Notes under the pieces: generated by a model
The model's input: only the letters and a program-made list of their open reading frames with translations
Databases searched by the model: none
What the model was told of the DNA's origin: nothing
In this document: positions 51,567 through 61,754 of the stretch, piece by piece
Layout of the letters: each line of letters starts with the position of its first letter
Position numbering within the stretch: the first letter of the stretch is position 1
Made by a program: the position numbers and the translations under genes
Assembly: GCA_021740745.1 (NCBI GenBank)
Contig: JAIOZF010000002.1
Location: 19,354 to 83,353, forward strand
Direction: 5' to 3'
Origin: Crocinitomicaceae bacterium
GTDB taxonomy: Bacteria; Bacteroidota; Bacteroidia; Flavobacteriales_D; Crocinitomicaceae
DNA length: 64,000 bases

Positions 51567-51570
51567 CCCG

Positions 51571-51578
51571 TATCTTTG
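51571..51578 (+). promoter_or_regulatory. -7 promoter box of lysS
   Basis: TATCTTTG is a perfect TAnnTTTG box, 19 nt before the ATG at 51598. The -33 position lies within the heptamer array and has no TTTG. Confidence 0.6.
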
Positions 51579-51597
51579 AGGCCTTAAATTAAATGTA

Positions 51598-53304
51598 ATG
51601 AGTGTTTTTGAACTTTCTGAACAAGAAATTCAGCGAAGAGAATCGTTGAATAAATTGCGCGAAATGGGAATTAATCCCTACCCCGCAGATTTATATCCAG
51701 TAACTGATTATGCTACGGAGATAAAGGAGAAGTTCGAAGACGGTAAAAAGGTTTGTTTGGCGGGTCGTATGATGAGTCAACGCGACATGGGTAAAGCATC
51801 ATTTGCTGAATTACAAGATTCCTCAGGACGCATTCAGTTGTATTTTAACCGGGATGAAATTTGTCCGGGAGAAGACAAAACCTTGTACAATCAAGTATTT
51901 AAGAAGTTATTGGATTTAGGTGATTTTATTGGCGTAAAAGGATACATGTTTACTACGAAGGTTGGTGAGACATCTGTATATGTAGAAGAATTCACCTTAT
52001 TGAGTAAATCATTAAAGCCACTTCCCTTGCCTAAAACGGATGCTGAAGGAAGAGTGCATGATGCATTTACAGATCCTGAAATGCGTTACCGTCAGCGTTA
52101 TGCTGATTTGGTGGTGAACCAACATGTAAAAGATATTTTTATAAAGCGTACGAAGTTGTATTCTGCTATGCGTCAATTTTTCAATGATGCAGGTTATATG
52201 GAGGTAGAAACGCCTGTTTTGCAATCGATACCAGGCGGAGCAGCTGCTCGACCTTTTGTGACGCATCACAATGCATTGGACATTCCTTTGTACATGCGTA
52301 TTGCCAATGAATTGTATTTAAAAAGATTGATTGTTGGTGGATTTGACGGTGTGTATGAATTCTCTAAGAACTTCAGAAATGAAGGAATGGACAGAACCCA
52401 CAATCCTGAGTTTACGGCAATGGAAATCTACGTTTCATACAAGGATTACAATTGGATGATGGATTTTACAGAACGTTTATTAGAGCATTGTGCAATTGCA
52501 GTAAATGGTTCGTCAGAAACAGTTTTTGGAGAGCATAAAATCAACTTCAAAGCGCCATATAAGCGTGTAACGATGCGACAATCGATCATTGATTTCACAG
52601 GATTTGATATTGCTGGAAAGACCGAACAAGAATTGTTTGAAGCGGCAAAGGGAATGGGTATTGCGGTTGATAACACGATGGGCAAAGGAAAATTGATAGA
52701 TGAAATTTTTGGTGAGAAATGCGAAGGAAATTACATTCAACCAACCTTCATCACTGATTATCCGAAAGAAATGTCACCATTGTGTAAAGAGCACCGAGAT
52801 AACCCAGAATTGACGGAACGTTTTGAATTAATGGTTTGTGGAAAGGAAGTTGCGAATGCTTATTCGGAATTAAATGACCCAATTGATCAACGTGAGCGTT
52901 TTGAAGAACAAGTTCGTTTGGCTGAGAAAGGTGACGATGAAGCAGGTCAATTTATTGATTATGATTTCTTGCGTTCTTTGGAATACGGTATGCCACCAAC
53001 ATCTGGTTTAGGTATTGGGATGGACCGATTGATCATGTATTTGACCAACAATCCGTCTATTCAAGAAGTATTGTTTTTCCCTCAAATGCGACCGGAAGTT
53101 CACCAACAAAAGGTGGAATTGAGTGAAAATGAAAAAATGATTTTCGATATCGTAGAGAACATTGGCACAATTGACTTGAACACCTTGAAAGCGAAAGCTG
53201 GTTTAAGCGGAAAACAATGGGATGTGAGCATCAAAAGTTTAACAAAACAAGGCTTACTCAAAGTTACTAAAATTGGTGATGAGTTAAACGTTGAAAAGAT
53301 ATAA
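51598..53304 (+). CDS. lysS: Lysine--tRNA ligase (class II) with C-terminal extension
   Basis: 568 aa. An N-terminal OB-fold anticodon-binding domain (about 55-150: VCLAGRMMSQRDMGKASFAEL) precedes the class II core. Motif 2 is in YEFSKNFRNEGMDRTHNPEFTAMEIY (given in two parts: FSKNFRNEGMDRTHNPEF, then TAMEIY). Motif 3 is GLGIGMDRLIMYLTN (about 475-489). The enzyme charges tRNA-Lys. About 65 extra residues at the end (EKMIFDIVENIGTIDLNTLKAKAG, GLLKVTKIGDELNVEKI) resemble a winged helix and lengthen the protein beyond the usual about 500 aa; its role is unknown. Confidence 0.96.
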   Translation: MSVFELSEQEIQRRESLNKLREMGINPYPADLYPVTDYATEIKEKFEDGKKVCLAGRMMSQRDMGKASFAELQDSSGRIQLYFNRDEICPGEDKTLYNQVFKKLLDLGDFIGVKGYMFTTKVGETSVYVEEFTLLSKSLKPLPLPKTDAEGRVHDAFTDPEMRYRQRYADLVVNQHVKDIFIKRTKLYSAMRQFFNDAGYMEVETPVLQSIPGGAAARPFVTHHNALDIPLYMRIANELYLKRLIVGGFDGVYEFSKNFRNEGMDRTHNPEFTAMEIYVSYKDYNWMMDFTERLLEHCAIAVNGSSETVFGEHKINFKAPYKRVTMRQSIIDFTGFDIAGKTEQELFEAAKGMGIAVDNTMGKGKLIDEIFGEKCEGNYIQPTFITDYPKEMSPLCKEHRDNPELTERFELMVCGKEVANAYSELNDPIDQRERFEEQVRLAEKGDDEAGQFIDYDFLRSLEYGMPPTSGLGIGMDRLIMYLTNNPSIQEVLFFPQMRPEVHQQKVELSENEKMIFDIVENIGTIDLNTLKAKAGLSGKQWDVSIKSLTKQGLLKVTKIGDELNVEKI

Positions 53305-53316
53305 AATTCAAAGGGA

Positions 53317-53344
53317 CGTCTAGTTTATACTGGATGGGTTTTTT
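53317..53344 (+). terminator. Probable weak terminator after lysS
   Basis: CGTCTAG (53317-53323) and CTGGATG (53330-53336) pair with two wobble pairs around a 6-nt loop, followed by GG and a T6 run. The remainder up to 53626 shows no gene; it is AT-rich and I see no promoter I can defend. Confidence 0.4.
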
Positions 53345-53626
53345 AGTTAAGATTTCCACATTTGTGGCGTTGATTATTTTGCTAGTGTTTCTTGTTCAAT
53401 TTCAAAATTAAGGTATAAAAACCATCAAAGATGTGTAAAGAAGAAACAGAGGATTCAATTCACCAATGGTAAACTATAAAAAGTTCTAATTTATATTTTA
53501 GTTTAGTAATTTTCAATCAATACGGATTTAGTTTCGATAGAATCCATTAAATATTCATTTTAAACGCGCTATTTGAAAAAAATGCTTTTTTTCAAGGTTG
53601 TTTTTTATTTATTTATCTCCGTCTTC

Positions 53627-56600
53627 ATGAAAAAATGCAATTGCTTCAAAAAGAACTTTAGCACTTTAATTCTTCTTCTTCTTGTTCTTCTTTCTTTTCA
53701 AAGTTCTCTTTTTGCTCAACATAAGGCCGCAACAGGAATGAGGAGTGAAGAAGCCAATTTCTCCTCATTTTCAGATCGTCCTATTCAGAATATTGACAGT
53801 TGGAAGCGCATTAATCAGGAGGCTTATTTTTCGCACCCTGAATTTGGAGTGTTGCCAAGTGATGCGCCATGTACAGATTGTATAGAAGATTTATCCAAGC
53901 GAACTGAGGATGAGCGTTATTTCGTTGACAAAACAGATCAGCACCAATATTATCAGCAAAAAGCCATGGGCCAATTACATGAGCTAATTGATGGGCAATG
54001 GTTGACAATTGATCACCGCTTAAAGAATAGTTCAAATGGAATTTATTTATCTGGATTCCGATTGGATAGAGCAGGTTTTAATGTCTATGAAAATCAGGGA
54101 TTCCTGGAAACCAATCTGGGGAAATTGAGTTTCAATCAGTGGAAATTAATTGTAAAGAAAGAAGGTCAGTTGCAATCACCGGTTGATGCTAATTGGTCGA
54201 ATGTTACTGTTGGAGATGATGGGATAAAAATATCTTCGATTTTCCCCGGAATTGATGCTGAAATGCGTGTACTGAGAGGGGCGATAAAAACAAATTTCAT
54301 TATCAAGACAAATGAATTCGGAATCTTTGATGAGTTGATTTTTACCGATGAGTTTGACATAGCAGGTGGTGTAAGTCTTGCCTTCACTGATGGTCAGACT
54401 GAAGAAGGAGTAGGGGATGTTTTTGTTAAAAATGACCAAGGCGAATTGGCTTTTATACAAAAAGGGGTTTTATATGCTAAAAATGGACCTAAAGACCTTT
54501 TTTTAGAGCCCGTTTACAAAATTTCCGGAAGTAATTTAGGTGTGATTGTGCCATTTAATTGGATCAATGAAAATATTGATGAATATGAATTGGTTGTTGA
54601 CCCACTTGTTACTGGGACAAATACGCTCGCTCAAGCAGCTATTGCAGGTTCACAATACAATGCGAGTTGTAACTTTACTAATTTTTGTCCTGCAAATTTA
54701 TCAGTTCCAAGACCAGCTAACGCTACGATAACAGATGTGACATGGTCGTTTAATTACAATGCAACAGGGATTTGTTGGCTAGAAGATGGAGGTGTTCGTT
54801 TTTCAACTGGTACATGTCTTAGTCCAGCAGCAGCAGGATTTTATTGGTTTTGTAATTTAACTGGTAATGGAACGTGCACTGGAACAAATGTTTCGATCTT
54901 TAATGATGTTGCATCATGCATACCTCCTCCAAGTTGTGTGCAGGTAAATGTGCCGTTTACCATGCAATTTTTCAGAGGCTGTTGGGGTACAACTGGATGT
55001 AATAACACCTGTATTGGTGCAGGGTCACCATGGACCATGACTATTTCTGGAAGAACATTGGAATATACGAATGCCGCGTCGAATATGACAGTTTCAGCGA
55101 CTACCGTTTGCCAGGGAGGAACAATAACAGCGAGCACAACAACAAGCTATGGAGTGCCAGCATATACTTATAATTGGAGCTTCAGTTCAACGGGATTGCC
55201 AAGTATAGGAGCAGGAGCGAATGCAACTATAACCTTTCCTACTTCTGGAACAGTCACATTGTATTCTTTTGTAACAGATGCTTGTGGGAATGTAGTTACA
55301 ACATCACGTGTAATAACCGTTACTTCTTCTCCTGCTATTACCGCAACTCCCAATGCACCGATTATTTGTACCGGACAACCGACAGGTATCGCGTTGAGCT
55401 CATCTGCTGTAAACACAACTTATACTTGGACAGTTGTTCAAAATGGTGTGAGCGGAGCCTCGAATGGAAATCAAACAGGAAATGCTGTTTCTATCAACCA
55501 AACACTTACAGCAACCGGAAATATTGCTGGGACTGCAACTTATACAATCACCCCCTCAGTTGGCGGATGCTCAGGTGCTCCAATTACTGTTGTTGTGACG
55601 GTAAATCCAAATTTAACCGCAAGCGTTTCTGTTGCTGCAAGCGCCACTACAATTTGTGATGGAACTCCCATAACCTTCACCGCATCGCCAACCAATGGTG
55701 GAACTGCTCCAAGCTATCAATGGTTTGTGGATGGAAATCCAGTTGCTGGTCAAACGAATTCAACATTTACGTCAACGACATTGGCGAATGGCGCATCCGT
55801 TACTGTTCAAATGACATCTAATGCAACGCCTTGTTTATCCGTGCCAACTGCAACCTCTTCAGCTATTGTTGAAACTATCAATCCATCTATTACGGCATCT
55901 GTATCCATAACAGCATCAACGAACACAATTTGTGCGGGTAGTTCTGTAACCTTCACTGCAACACCAACAAATGGTGGAACTGCTCCAAGCTATCAATGGT
56001 ATGTGAATGGAAATCCTGTTGCTGGCGAAACCAGTTCAACCTTTACTTCGACAACTTTGGCAAATGGCGCATCCGTTACTGTTCAAATGACTTCTAATGC
56101 AACGCCTTGTTTAGTGGGTTCTCCTGCCACGTCAAATGCAGTTTCTATAACAGTAAATCCTGTATTGATTCCTTCTGTTGCTGTTATAGCAAATACAACT
56201 AGTGCTTGCACGGGTGCTTCTATCACATTTACAGCAACGCCAACGAATGGCGGAACTACTCCTACTTATCAATGGTTTGTGGATGGGAATCCAGTTGCTG
56301 GTCAAACGAATTCAACATTTACATCGACGACTTTGGCGAATGGTGCATCCGTTACTGTTCAAATGACTTCTAATGCAACACCTTGTTTATCAGTCCCAAC
56401 TGTAACATCTTTAGCGATTGTTGTTACGATAAATCCATTAATTACTGCGTCTGTCTCCATTACGGCATCAACGAATACAATTTGTGCGGGTAGTTCTGTA
56501 ACCTTCACTGCAACGCCAACAAATGGTGGAACTGCTCCAAGCTATCAATGGTATATCAATGGAAATCCTGTTGCTGGTCAAACCAATCCAACATTTACGT

Positions 56601-57955
56601 CAACAACTTTAGCAAATGGTTCGTCTGTAACAGTTCAAATGACATCAAATGCAACGCCTTGTTTGATCGGTTCTCCTGCTACATCGAATGCAGAAACAAT
56701 TGTTGTGAATCCGACTCCAGTTGTCACTTTGACAAACAATGGTCCGCTGTGCGTAACACAGCAATTGGATTTGAGCGCAACAACAATTGCAGGTGCTACC
56801 TATTCTTGGACTGGTCCCCAATCATTCTCCTCTCTCTCACAAAATCCGAGTATAACTAACGTTACTTTGGCGAATGCTGGAAATTATACTGTTACGGTGA
56901 GTTTGAATGGTTGTACCTCAACTGCGACGACGCTAGTATCAGTTGTTACAGGATTTCCAGCTACAATCAATCCATCAGGACCATTTTGTTTAAATTCTGG
57001 AATCGTTACACTGGTTGCCTCCGCTGGAGGAGGAATCTGGTCTGGTCAAGGGATCACGAATACAAATAGTGGTTCATTTAATCCATCCTTGGCTACAGTT
57101 GGAATTAATACTATTTCTTATACTACACCTGGTGCATGCGGAGGAACATCTACTATTGATATTGTAATTTTACCGATTCCTTCAATTTCCATTAGCGCTA
57201 ATGTTACTTCTGGATGCTCTCCGTTGGCAGTGACATTCACGGATAATACGACCCCAACTTCAACCTCAGTTTTATGGAATTTTGGGAATGGTGAAACATC
57301 AACGACCTCTAGTTCAACAAGCTATACGAACTCAGGATGTTACGACGTTACGCTTACTTCAACCAATGCAGGGGGCTGTTCAGCCTCTCAAACATTTAAT
57401 GATATTGTGTGTGTGTTAGAAGATCCAATTGCTGATTTCTCAACAAATGAATATGCAACGTCGATTTATGATCCTTCATTTCAATTCATCAATCAGTCAG
57501 AATTTGCAAATAGTTATTTGTGGCAATTTGAAAATGGAATCGTTTCAACGTTGGTAAATCCATTGATCACATATCCACAAGAGCCAGGTTCATATGCTGT
57601 TCAATTGGTCGCGTATAATGCTGCTGGATGTTCAGATACAATTACAAAGATTGTAACCGTTTTGGATGAATTAGTGTTCTATGTGCCAAATAGTTTTACG
57701 CCAAATGGTGACGAGTTCAACAATTCGTTTTCACCTGTTTTCACATCAGGTTTTGATCCGTATGAATTCAGTATGCTTATTTTTAATCGCTGGGGTGAGA
57801 CAATTTTTGAAACAAAAGACCCGAAAATTGGATGGGATGGTTCATATAACGGTAAACTTGCACCAGATGGAGTTTATACATGGACTATTCGTATGAAAGA
57901 CAATGAAAACGATAAAAAATATACGTTTAATGGACATTTAAATGTGTTGAAATAG
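53627..57955 (+). CDS. Giant secreted protein with Ig-like/PKD repeats and T9SS type B (gliding-motility-associated) C-terminal domain
   Basis: The start is placed at the ATG at 53627 (1442 aa, MKKCNCFKKNFSTLILLLLVLLSFQSS), which gives a basic n-region, a hydrophobic core and cleavage after LFA; a TTG at 53573 and an ATG at 53582 extend the frame. Residues about 40-330 are a unique N-terminal region (QNIDSWKRINQEAYF, IDAEMRVLRGAIKTNFII). From about 480 to 1330 come Ig-like and PKD-type repeats, with four near-identical copies in the middle. The last about 85 residues form the type B domain: FYVPNSFTPNGDEFNNSF, LIFNRWGETIFET and WDGSYNGKLAPDGVYTWTI. Such proteins pass through the type IX system, often with a PorP/SprF partner, and act as adhesins or in gliding. 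Confidence 0.9.
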   Translation: MKKCNCFKKNFSTLILLLLVLLSFQSSLFAQHKAATGMRSEEANFSSFSDRPIQNIDSWKRINQEAYFSHPEFGVLPSDAPCTDCIEDLSKRTEDERYFVDKTDQHQYYQQKAMGQLHELIDGQWLTIDHRLKNSSNGIYLSGFRLDRAGFNVYENQGFLETNLGKLSFNQWKLIVKKEGQLQSPVDANWSNVTVGDDGIKISSIFPGIDAEMRVLRGAIKTNFIIKTNEFGIFDELIFTDEFDIAGGVSLAFTDGQTEEGVGDVFVKNDQGELAFIQKGVLYAKNGPKDLFLEPVYKISGSNLGVIVPFNWINENIDEYELVVDPLVTGTNTLAQAAIAGSQYNASCNFTNFCPANLSVPRPANATITDVTWSFNYNATGICWLEDGGVRFSTGTCLSPAAAGFYWFCNLTGNGTCTGTNVSIFNDVASCIPPPSCVQVNVPFTMQFFRGCWGTTGCNNTCIGAGSPWTMTISGRTLEYTNAASNMTVSATTVCQGGTITASTTTSYGVPAYTYNWSFSSTGLPSIGAGANATITFPTSGTVTLYSFVTDACGNVVTTSRVITVTSSPAITATPNAPIICTGQPTGIALSSSAVNTTYTWTVVQNGVSGASNGNQTGNAVSINQTLTATGNIAGTATYTITPSVGGCSGAPITVVVTVNPNLTASVSVAASATTICDGTPITFTASPTNGGTAPSYQWFVDGNPVAGQTNSTFTSTTLANGASVTVQMTSNATPCLSVPTATSSAIVETINPSITASVSITASTNTICAGSSVTFTATPTNGGTAPSYQWYVNGNPVAGETSSTFTSTTLANGASVTVQMTSNATPCLVGSPATSNAVSITVNPVLIPSVAVIANTTSACTGASITFTATPTNGGTTPTYQWFVDGNPVAGQTNSTFTSTTLANGASVTVQMTSNATPCLSVPTVTSLAIVVTINPLITASVSITASTNTICAGSSVTFTATPTNGGTAPSYQWYINGNPVAGQTNPTFTSTTLANGSSVTVQMTSNATPCLIGSPATSNAETIVVNPTPVVTLTNNGPLCVTQQLDLSATTIAGATYSWTGPQSFSSLSQNPSITNVTLANAGNYTVTVSLNGCTSTATTLVSVVTGFPATINPSGPFCLNSGIVTLVASAGGGIWSGQGITNTNSGSFNPSLATVGINTISYTTPGACGGTSTIDIVILPIPSISISANVTSGCSPLAVTFTDNTTPTSTSVLWNFGNGETSTTSSSTSYTNSGCYDVTLTSTNAGGCSASQTFNDIVCVLEDPIADFSTNEYATSIYDPSFQFINQSEFANSYLWQFENGIVSTLVNPLITYPQEPGSYAVQLVAYNAAGCSDTITKIVTVLDELVFYVPNSFTPNGDEFNNSFSPVFTSGFDPYEFSMLIFNRWGETIFETKDPKIGWDGSYNGKLAPDGVYTWTIRMKDNENDKKYTFNGHLNVLK
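55610..56710 (+). repeat. Four tandem intragenic repeats of about 270 bp
   Basis: Units begin near 55615, 55885, 56160 and 56430. Each carries the stretch encoding TNGGTAPSYQWFVDGNPVAG, then SSTFTSTTLANGASVTVQMT. Copies 1 and 3 share one variant (LSVPT after PC) and copies 2 and 4 another (VGSPATSNA), so the array looks like a doubled dimer. Confidence 0.88.
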
Positions 57956-58388
57956 TTTTGATTAAAAGATGCGTAAATGCTTGGCCAATTTTTTTTCAAT
58001 TTCATAAATCGTTAAGAACGTATCTACTCGAAATCTTCATAAACGCATCTTGACTATTTAATACTAAGAACATCTCCAACAGCATTTCCAATAGAATCGC
58101 TTCCTTTAATTTTGCGTTTTATGATTTCAGCTTTTTAGTCGATTTTCATTGAATACTACTTAGTTTCAGTCCAGAACAGAATGTTAGAACGTACATGAAA
58201 ATTAAATCTGATTTCTCGTTCAAAAGAAGAAAACTTTTTGAATAGTAATCAAGAACCTTTTGACTCGTTTGAGTTATGCGAAATGAAACGTGAAATAAAG
58301 CATCAGGAGAAGAAAAACACTTGCTTATACTGCCCAATTTTTTGTAATACAAATCAAATCAAGGTATTGACAATTTCAAAAAACAAAT
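57956..58388. other. Non-coding stretch between two T9SS genes
   Basis: AAGATGCGT (57966-57974) and ACGCATCTT (58043-58051) are inverted 9-bp copies 68 bp apart, possibly a large stem after the upstream gene. A perfect TAnnTTTG box, TAATTTTG, is at 58107-58114 but no credible gene follows. Short open frames on both strands here lack coding character. Confidence 0.45.
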
Positions 58389-58396
58389 TAACTTTG
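58366..58396 (+). promoter_or_regulatory. Promoter of the 58428 gene
   Basis: ATTG (58366-58369, three of four of the TTTG box), a 19-bp spacer and a perfect -7 box TAACTTTG (58389-58396), 31 nt before the ATG. This is the best-formed two-part promoter in the window. Confidence 0.65.
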
Positions 58397-58427
58397 TGCC
58401 ATAATTTTACAACTAACCACTACAACT

Positions 58428-61400
58428 ATGCGCAATTTCATTTCGAATATTCTTTCTATTTTCTTGTTATGCTTATTTTTCCCATTTATTGGAAACAGCC
58501 AAACTGTGCTATGGCAAAACGGCTTTGAAACACCTAGCCAATGGACTCAAACTTATGGAGTAAATCACACCGCTGGTGATTGGCAGTTTCTAACTTCGCT
58601 ACCAAACAACATTCTTTCACAACAAGGCGCTTATCAATGGCCTGCAACTTTTAGTGCGGCTACGGGGAATTTTGTTTTGATTAATTCTGATGATGCAGGA
58701 TCTAACACATCGCAAGATGCTTATCTAGAATACAATAGTAACATTAATCTCACATCATTGGGTACATCACCTTTTGAATTAACCTTCAACGACTATTATA
58801 GAACCTTTATAGAGACAACGGCTGTAGAGATTTCGAATGATGGTGGATTAAATTGGTTCACTTATGAAGTGAACTCTGAGGTTCCAACTAGTACAAACTG
58901 CATAGATGGGGAGATAGAATCAATTTTGATTAGTCCTTTTGCTGGTGCTTGGAGTAACCAAGTCCGTATTCGTTTTCATTATTTAGGAAATTGGGATTGG
59001 TTTTGGGGAGTTGACAATGTAAAAATTAAAACATTACCCAATTATAACTTAGTTTTAAACGAACTTTCTTGGGGGTCAACTGGTGCTTCGGGAATTAGAA
59101 TTCCATATTACAAAGTTCCTGTTTCTCAAATTGCTCCAATAGAATTTGCTGGTTCAGTTAGTAATTGGGGAATACAAAATCAAAACAATGTCGTATTAAA
59201 TGTTAATACAACAAATTTCTCAGGAAATTCAATTGGAACAACAATAAATAGCGGAGTAACTGATACATTAATTTGCCAAACATTTACTCCGCCTGGAATT
59301 GGGACATATTCTATAAATACCATTGTAAATTCTCCAAATCCAGATGCAATACCTGCTAACAATGCAATAAATAATATAGCGACTATAGAAGTAACTGATC
59401 TTGTTTATTCAGTAGATAATGGTTTAATAAACCCGAACTTCTCAGGATATAGTGACAATGGATATACAGAAGCTGGAAATGTTTTTGATATTTTTTCAAA
59501 CGAAGTATTAAATTCAATTGATTTGGTTCCTATTTCCGGGGTGAGCGAGGAAATTTATGTAAAATTATATTATTATGACCCTAATTCAGGTTTATGGATA
59601 CTTTTAAACGAGTCGATTCCTTATACCATAAACCCTAATGACATAGGCTCAATAATTTCACTTCCGATGATAACTCCACAAAATATAAATGCTGGTGAAA
59701 CTTATTTAGCTGTTGCTGCTTTTTTATCTCAATTTGTGGATGTAGCATATGCGACGAATCCAGCTGAACCTTTTATAAGTTGGACAAGTAACGATTTTGG
59801 GAATTCATGGGTCACTTTGCCCTCCACACCAATGGTGAGAATGAGATTTTGTAATGAGTACAATGCGAGTAGTTCTATTAATGTAACTCAATGTGATTCC
59901 TATGTTTCCCCAGCTGGAAATACTTATACATCATCAGGAATTTATACAGATATTATTCCCGTAGCAAATGGTTGTGGAGATAGCACTATTACTATCAATT
60001 TAACAATCAATAACTCCGTGCAAACAAGTTTCTCAGAAACAATTTGTGACGGAGATATTTACACATGGAATAATCAAGATTACACCTATTCTGGTGCTTT
60101 TACGCAAACCTTTCCAGCGGCAAATGGATGTGACAGTATTGTTACGCTTGACTTAACGGTAAATTATAATGATGCTATCCAAATTCAAGCCAACCCTGCA
60201 TTTGGAAATTCACCGTTGAATGTTGCTTTTAATAATCAAACAAGTAATCTCTCTGATTACAATTTCACCTGGTATTTTGGTGATGGAACTTCACAACAAT
60301 CTAATTCGCCTTTCTTGAGTCATATCTATACACAAGATGCTTATTCAGATGTTACGGTTGTTGCCGAAAATATAACAACCGGTTGTGTTACATCAAATAT
60401 TTACAATGATTTGATTTTTGTCATTGGAGGTGTTACATGCACGCATACTGCAACACTCAATCAAACAGGTCCTTTGAGTACGTGTGTTGGTGATTCAATT
60501 CTGTTGAGCTGCAACACAGATCCTTCATTTAGTTATCAATGGAATAGAAATGGTGTGCCCGTATCAGGTGCAACAAGCAGTTCAATTTATGCGCAATTAG
60601 GCGGCAGTTATACCGTTACGATTTATCAAAACAACTGTCCGGTAACATCCAATGGAATTTCTGTAACAATCAATCCATTACCAAGTATTCCAACGATAAC
60701 TTCAACAGGAACAATTACTTCTTGTTCTGGTGGTTCGTTAACATTGTCCGCGCCTGCAGGTTCATCCTCTTATTCTTGGAATACCGGTGCTACAACTGCG
60801 AGTATTTCAGTAACGCAATCAGGAAATTATGCGGTGACAGTTACAAACTCAAACGGATGTGCGATAACTTCAGCTCCGTATGTTGTAAATGCTTCTTTCA
60901 TGTCATCACCAAACGTGTGTGTTGTTGGAATGGATTCATTGACAAATGAAAATCGCATTGTGTGGGAAAAACCGTTGACGTTAGGTATCGATTCGTTTTA
61001 CGTATACAAAGAAACAAACGTATCAGATGTTTACACCAAAATTGGTGCGACAGCCTATAACGACTTAGCGGTTTTCTTGGATCAAAATTCGAATCCTGCG
61101 GTGCAAGCATACCGTTACAAATTAACAGTTCTCGATACCTGTGGAACAGAAACACTTTTAAGTGATTTCCACAAAACCATTCACCTTACAATCAATGCAG
61201 GAGTTGGTGGTGCGTGGAATTTAATCTGGAGTCATTATGAAGGCTTAACTTTTGGCAGTTATAACATTTACCGTGGAACAGATCCAACGAATATTAGTTT
61301 ACTTACCACAATTCAAAGTAACTTAAATTCATACACGGATTTAGCTCCGCCAGTTGGACCAGTTTATTACCAAATTGAAATCGTGAATCCAAACAGTTGC

Positions 61401-61715
61401 GACCCGACGAAAGTTGTTAATTATAGTGTTTCAAAATCGAATATTGTGAACAATGGTGTAAATGGAATCAATGCGCTTGCAAACAGCACTGTTCACGTTT
61501 ATCCAAACCCAACTTCGAAAGATGTGACACTAGAAATTACTGATGAACTGTTAGGAAAAGACTACTACTTAACAGATAATACAGGTAGAATTATTCTTAG
61601 CGGACAATTTAGAGCATTGAAAGAAACAATCAATTTAGAGCAAATTTCAACAGGTGTATATTTTATCAAAATTGATAATAATGCGAATTTGATTTATAAA
61701 ATCGTGAAGAATTAA
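58428..61715 (+). CDS. Secreted multi-domain protein with PKD/Ig-like domains and T9SS type A sorting domain
   Basis: 1095 aa. Signal peptide at about 1-24 (ILSIFLLCLFFPFIGNSQ). The N-terminal region (about 25-210) is lectin/jelly-roll-like (LWQNGFETPSQWTQ, GDWQFLTSLPN, RIRFHYLGNWDWFWG). Two SprB-like or Cys-containing segments with GNTYTSSGIYTD and QTFPAANGCDSIVTLDL follow. Next comes a PKD domain (FTWYFGDGTS), then Ig-like domains (SYQWNRNGVPVSGA, SYSWNTGATTASISV) and fibronectin-like strands (RIVWEKPLTLGIDSFYVYKE, GSYNIYRGTDPTN). The C-terminus is a type A sorting domain (VHVYPNPTSKDVTLEI, YYLTDNTGRIIL, GVYFIKI). It probably acts as a cell-surface adhesin. From about 60430 its sequence is repeated almost exactly in the next gene. 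Confidence 0.9.
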   Translation: MRNFISNILSIFLLCLFFPFIGNSQTVLWQNGFETPSQWTQTYGVNHTAGDWQFLTSLPNNILSQQGAYQWPATFSAATGNFVLINSDDAGSNTSQDAYLEYNSNINLTSLGTSPFELTFNDYYRTFIETTAVEISNDGGLNWFTYEVNSEVPTSTNCIDGEIESILISPFAGAWSNQVRIRFHYLGNWDWFWGVDNVKIKTLPNYNLVLNELSWGSTGASGIRIPYYKVPVSQIAPIEFAGSVSNWGIQNQNNVVLNVNTTNFSGNSIGTTINSGVTDTLICQTFTPPGIGTYSINTIVNSPNPDAIPANNAINNIATIEVTDLVYSVDNGLINPNFSGYSDNGYTEAGNVFDIFSNEVLNSIDLVPISGVSEEIYVKLYYYDPNSGLWILLNESIPYTINPNDIGSIISLPMITPQNINAGETYLAVAAFLSQFVDVAYATNPAEPFISWTSNDFGNSWVTLPSTPMVRMRFCNEYNASSSINVTQCDSYVSPAGNTYTSSGIYTDIIPVANGCGDSTITINLTINNSVQTSFSETICDGDIYTWNNQDYTYSGAFTQTFPAANGCDSIVTLDLTVNYNDAIQIQANPAFGNSPLNVAFNNQTSNLSDYNFTWYFGDGTSQQSNSPFLSHIYTQDAYSDVTVVAENITTGCVTSNIYNDLIFVIGGVTCTHTATLNQTGPLSTCVGDSILLSCNTDPSFSYQWNRNGVPVSGATSSSIYAQLGGSYTVTIYQNNCPVTSNGISVTINPLPSIPTITSTGTITSCSGGSLTLSAPAGSSSYSWNTGATTASISVTQSGNYAVTVTNSNGCAITSAPYVVNASFMSSPNVCVVGMDSLTNENRIVWEKPLTLGIDSFYVYKETNVSDVYTKIGATAYNDLAVFLDQNSNPAVQAYRYKLTVLDTCGTETLLSDFHKTIHLTINAGVGGAWNLIWSHYEGLTFGSYNIYRGTDPTNISLLTTIQSNLNSYTDLAPPVGPVYYQIEIVNPNSCDPTKVVNYSVSKSNIVNNGVNGINALANSTVHVYPNPTSKDVTLEITDELLGKDYYLTDNTGRIILSGQFRALKETINLEQISTGVYFIKIDNNANLIYKIVKN
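60430..61630 (+). repeat. Long tandem duplication, copy 1 (copy 2 at 62838-64000)
   Basis: At DNA level the region from about 60430 is homologous to 62838 onward. From about 60600 (63010) the two run with few scattered mismatches and a constant offset of 2409 bp, an exact multiple of three. Identity is highest over the fibronectin-like and sorting domains, and weakens toward the start. Confidence 0.92.
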
Positions 61716-61754
61716 ATACTTATTCAATAAAAGTTAAAAACGAAAATTACCATT

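Noticed and set aside
58238-58528. 96-codon plus-strand open frame
   Set aside because: It overlaps the promoter and signal-peptide region of the 58428 gene in another frame and has no coding character.
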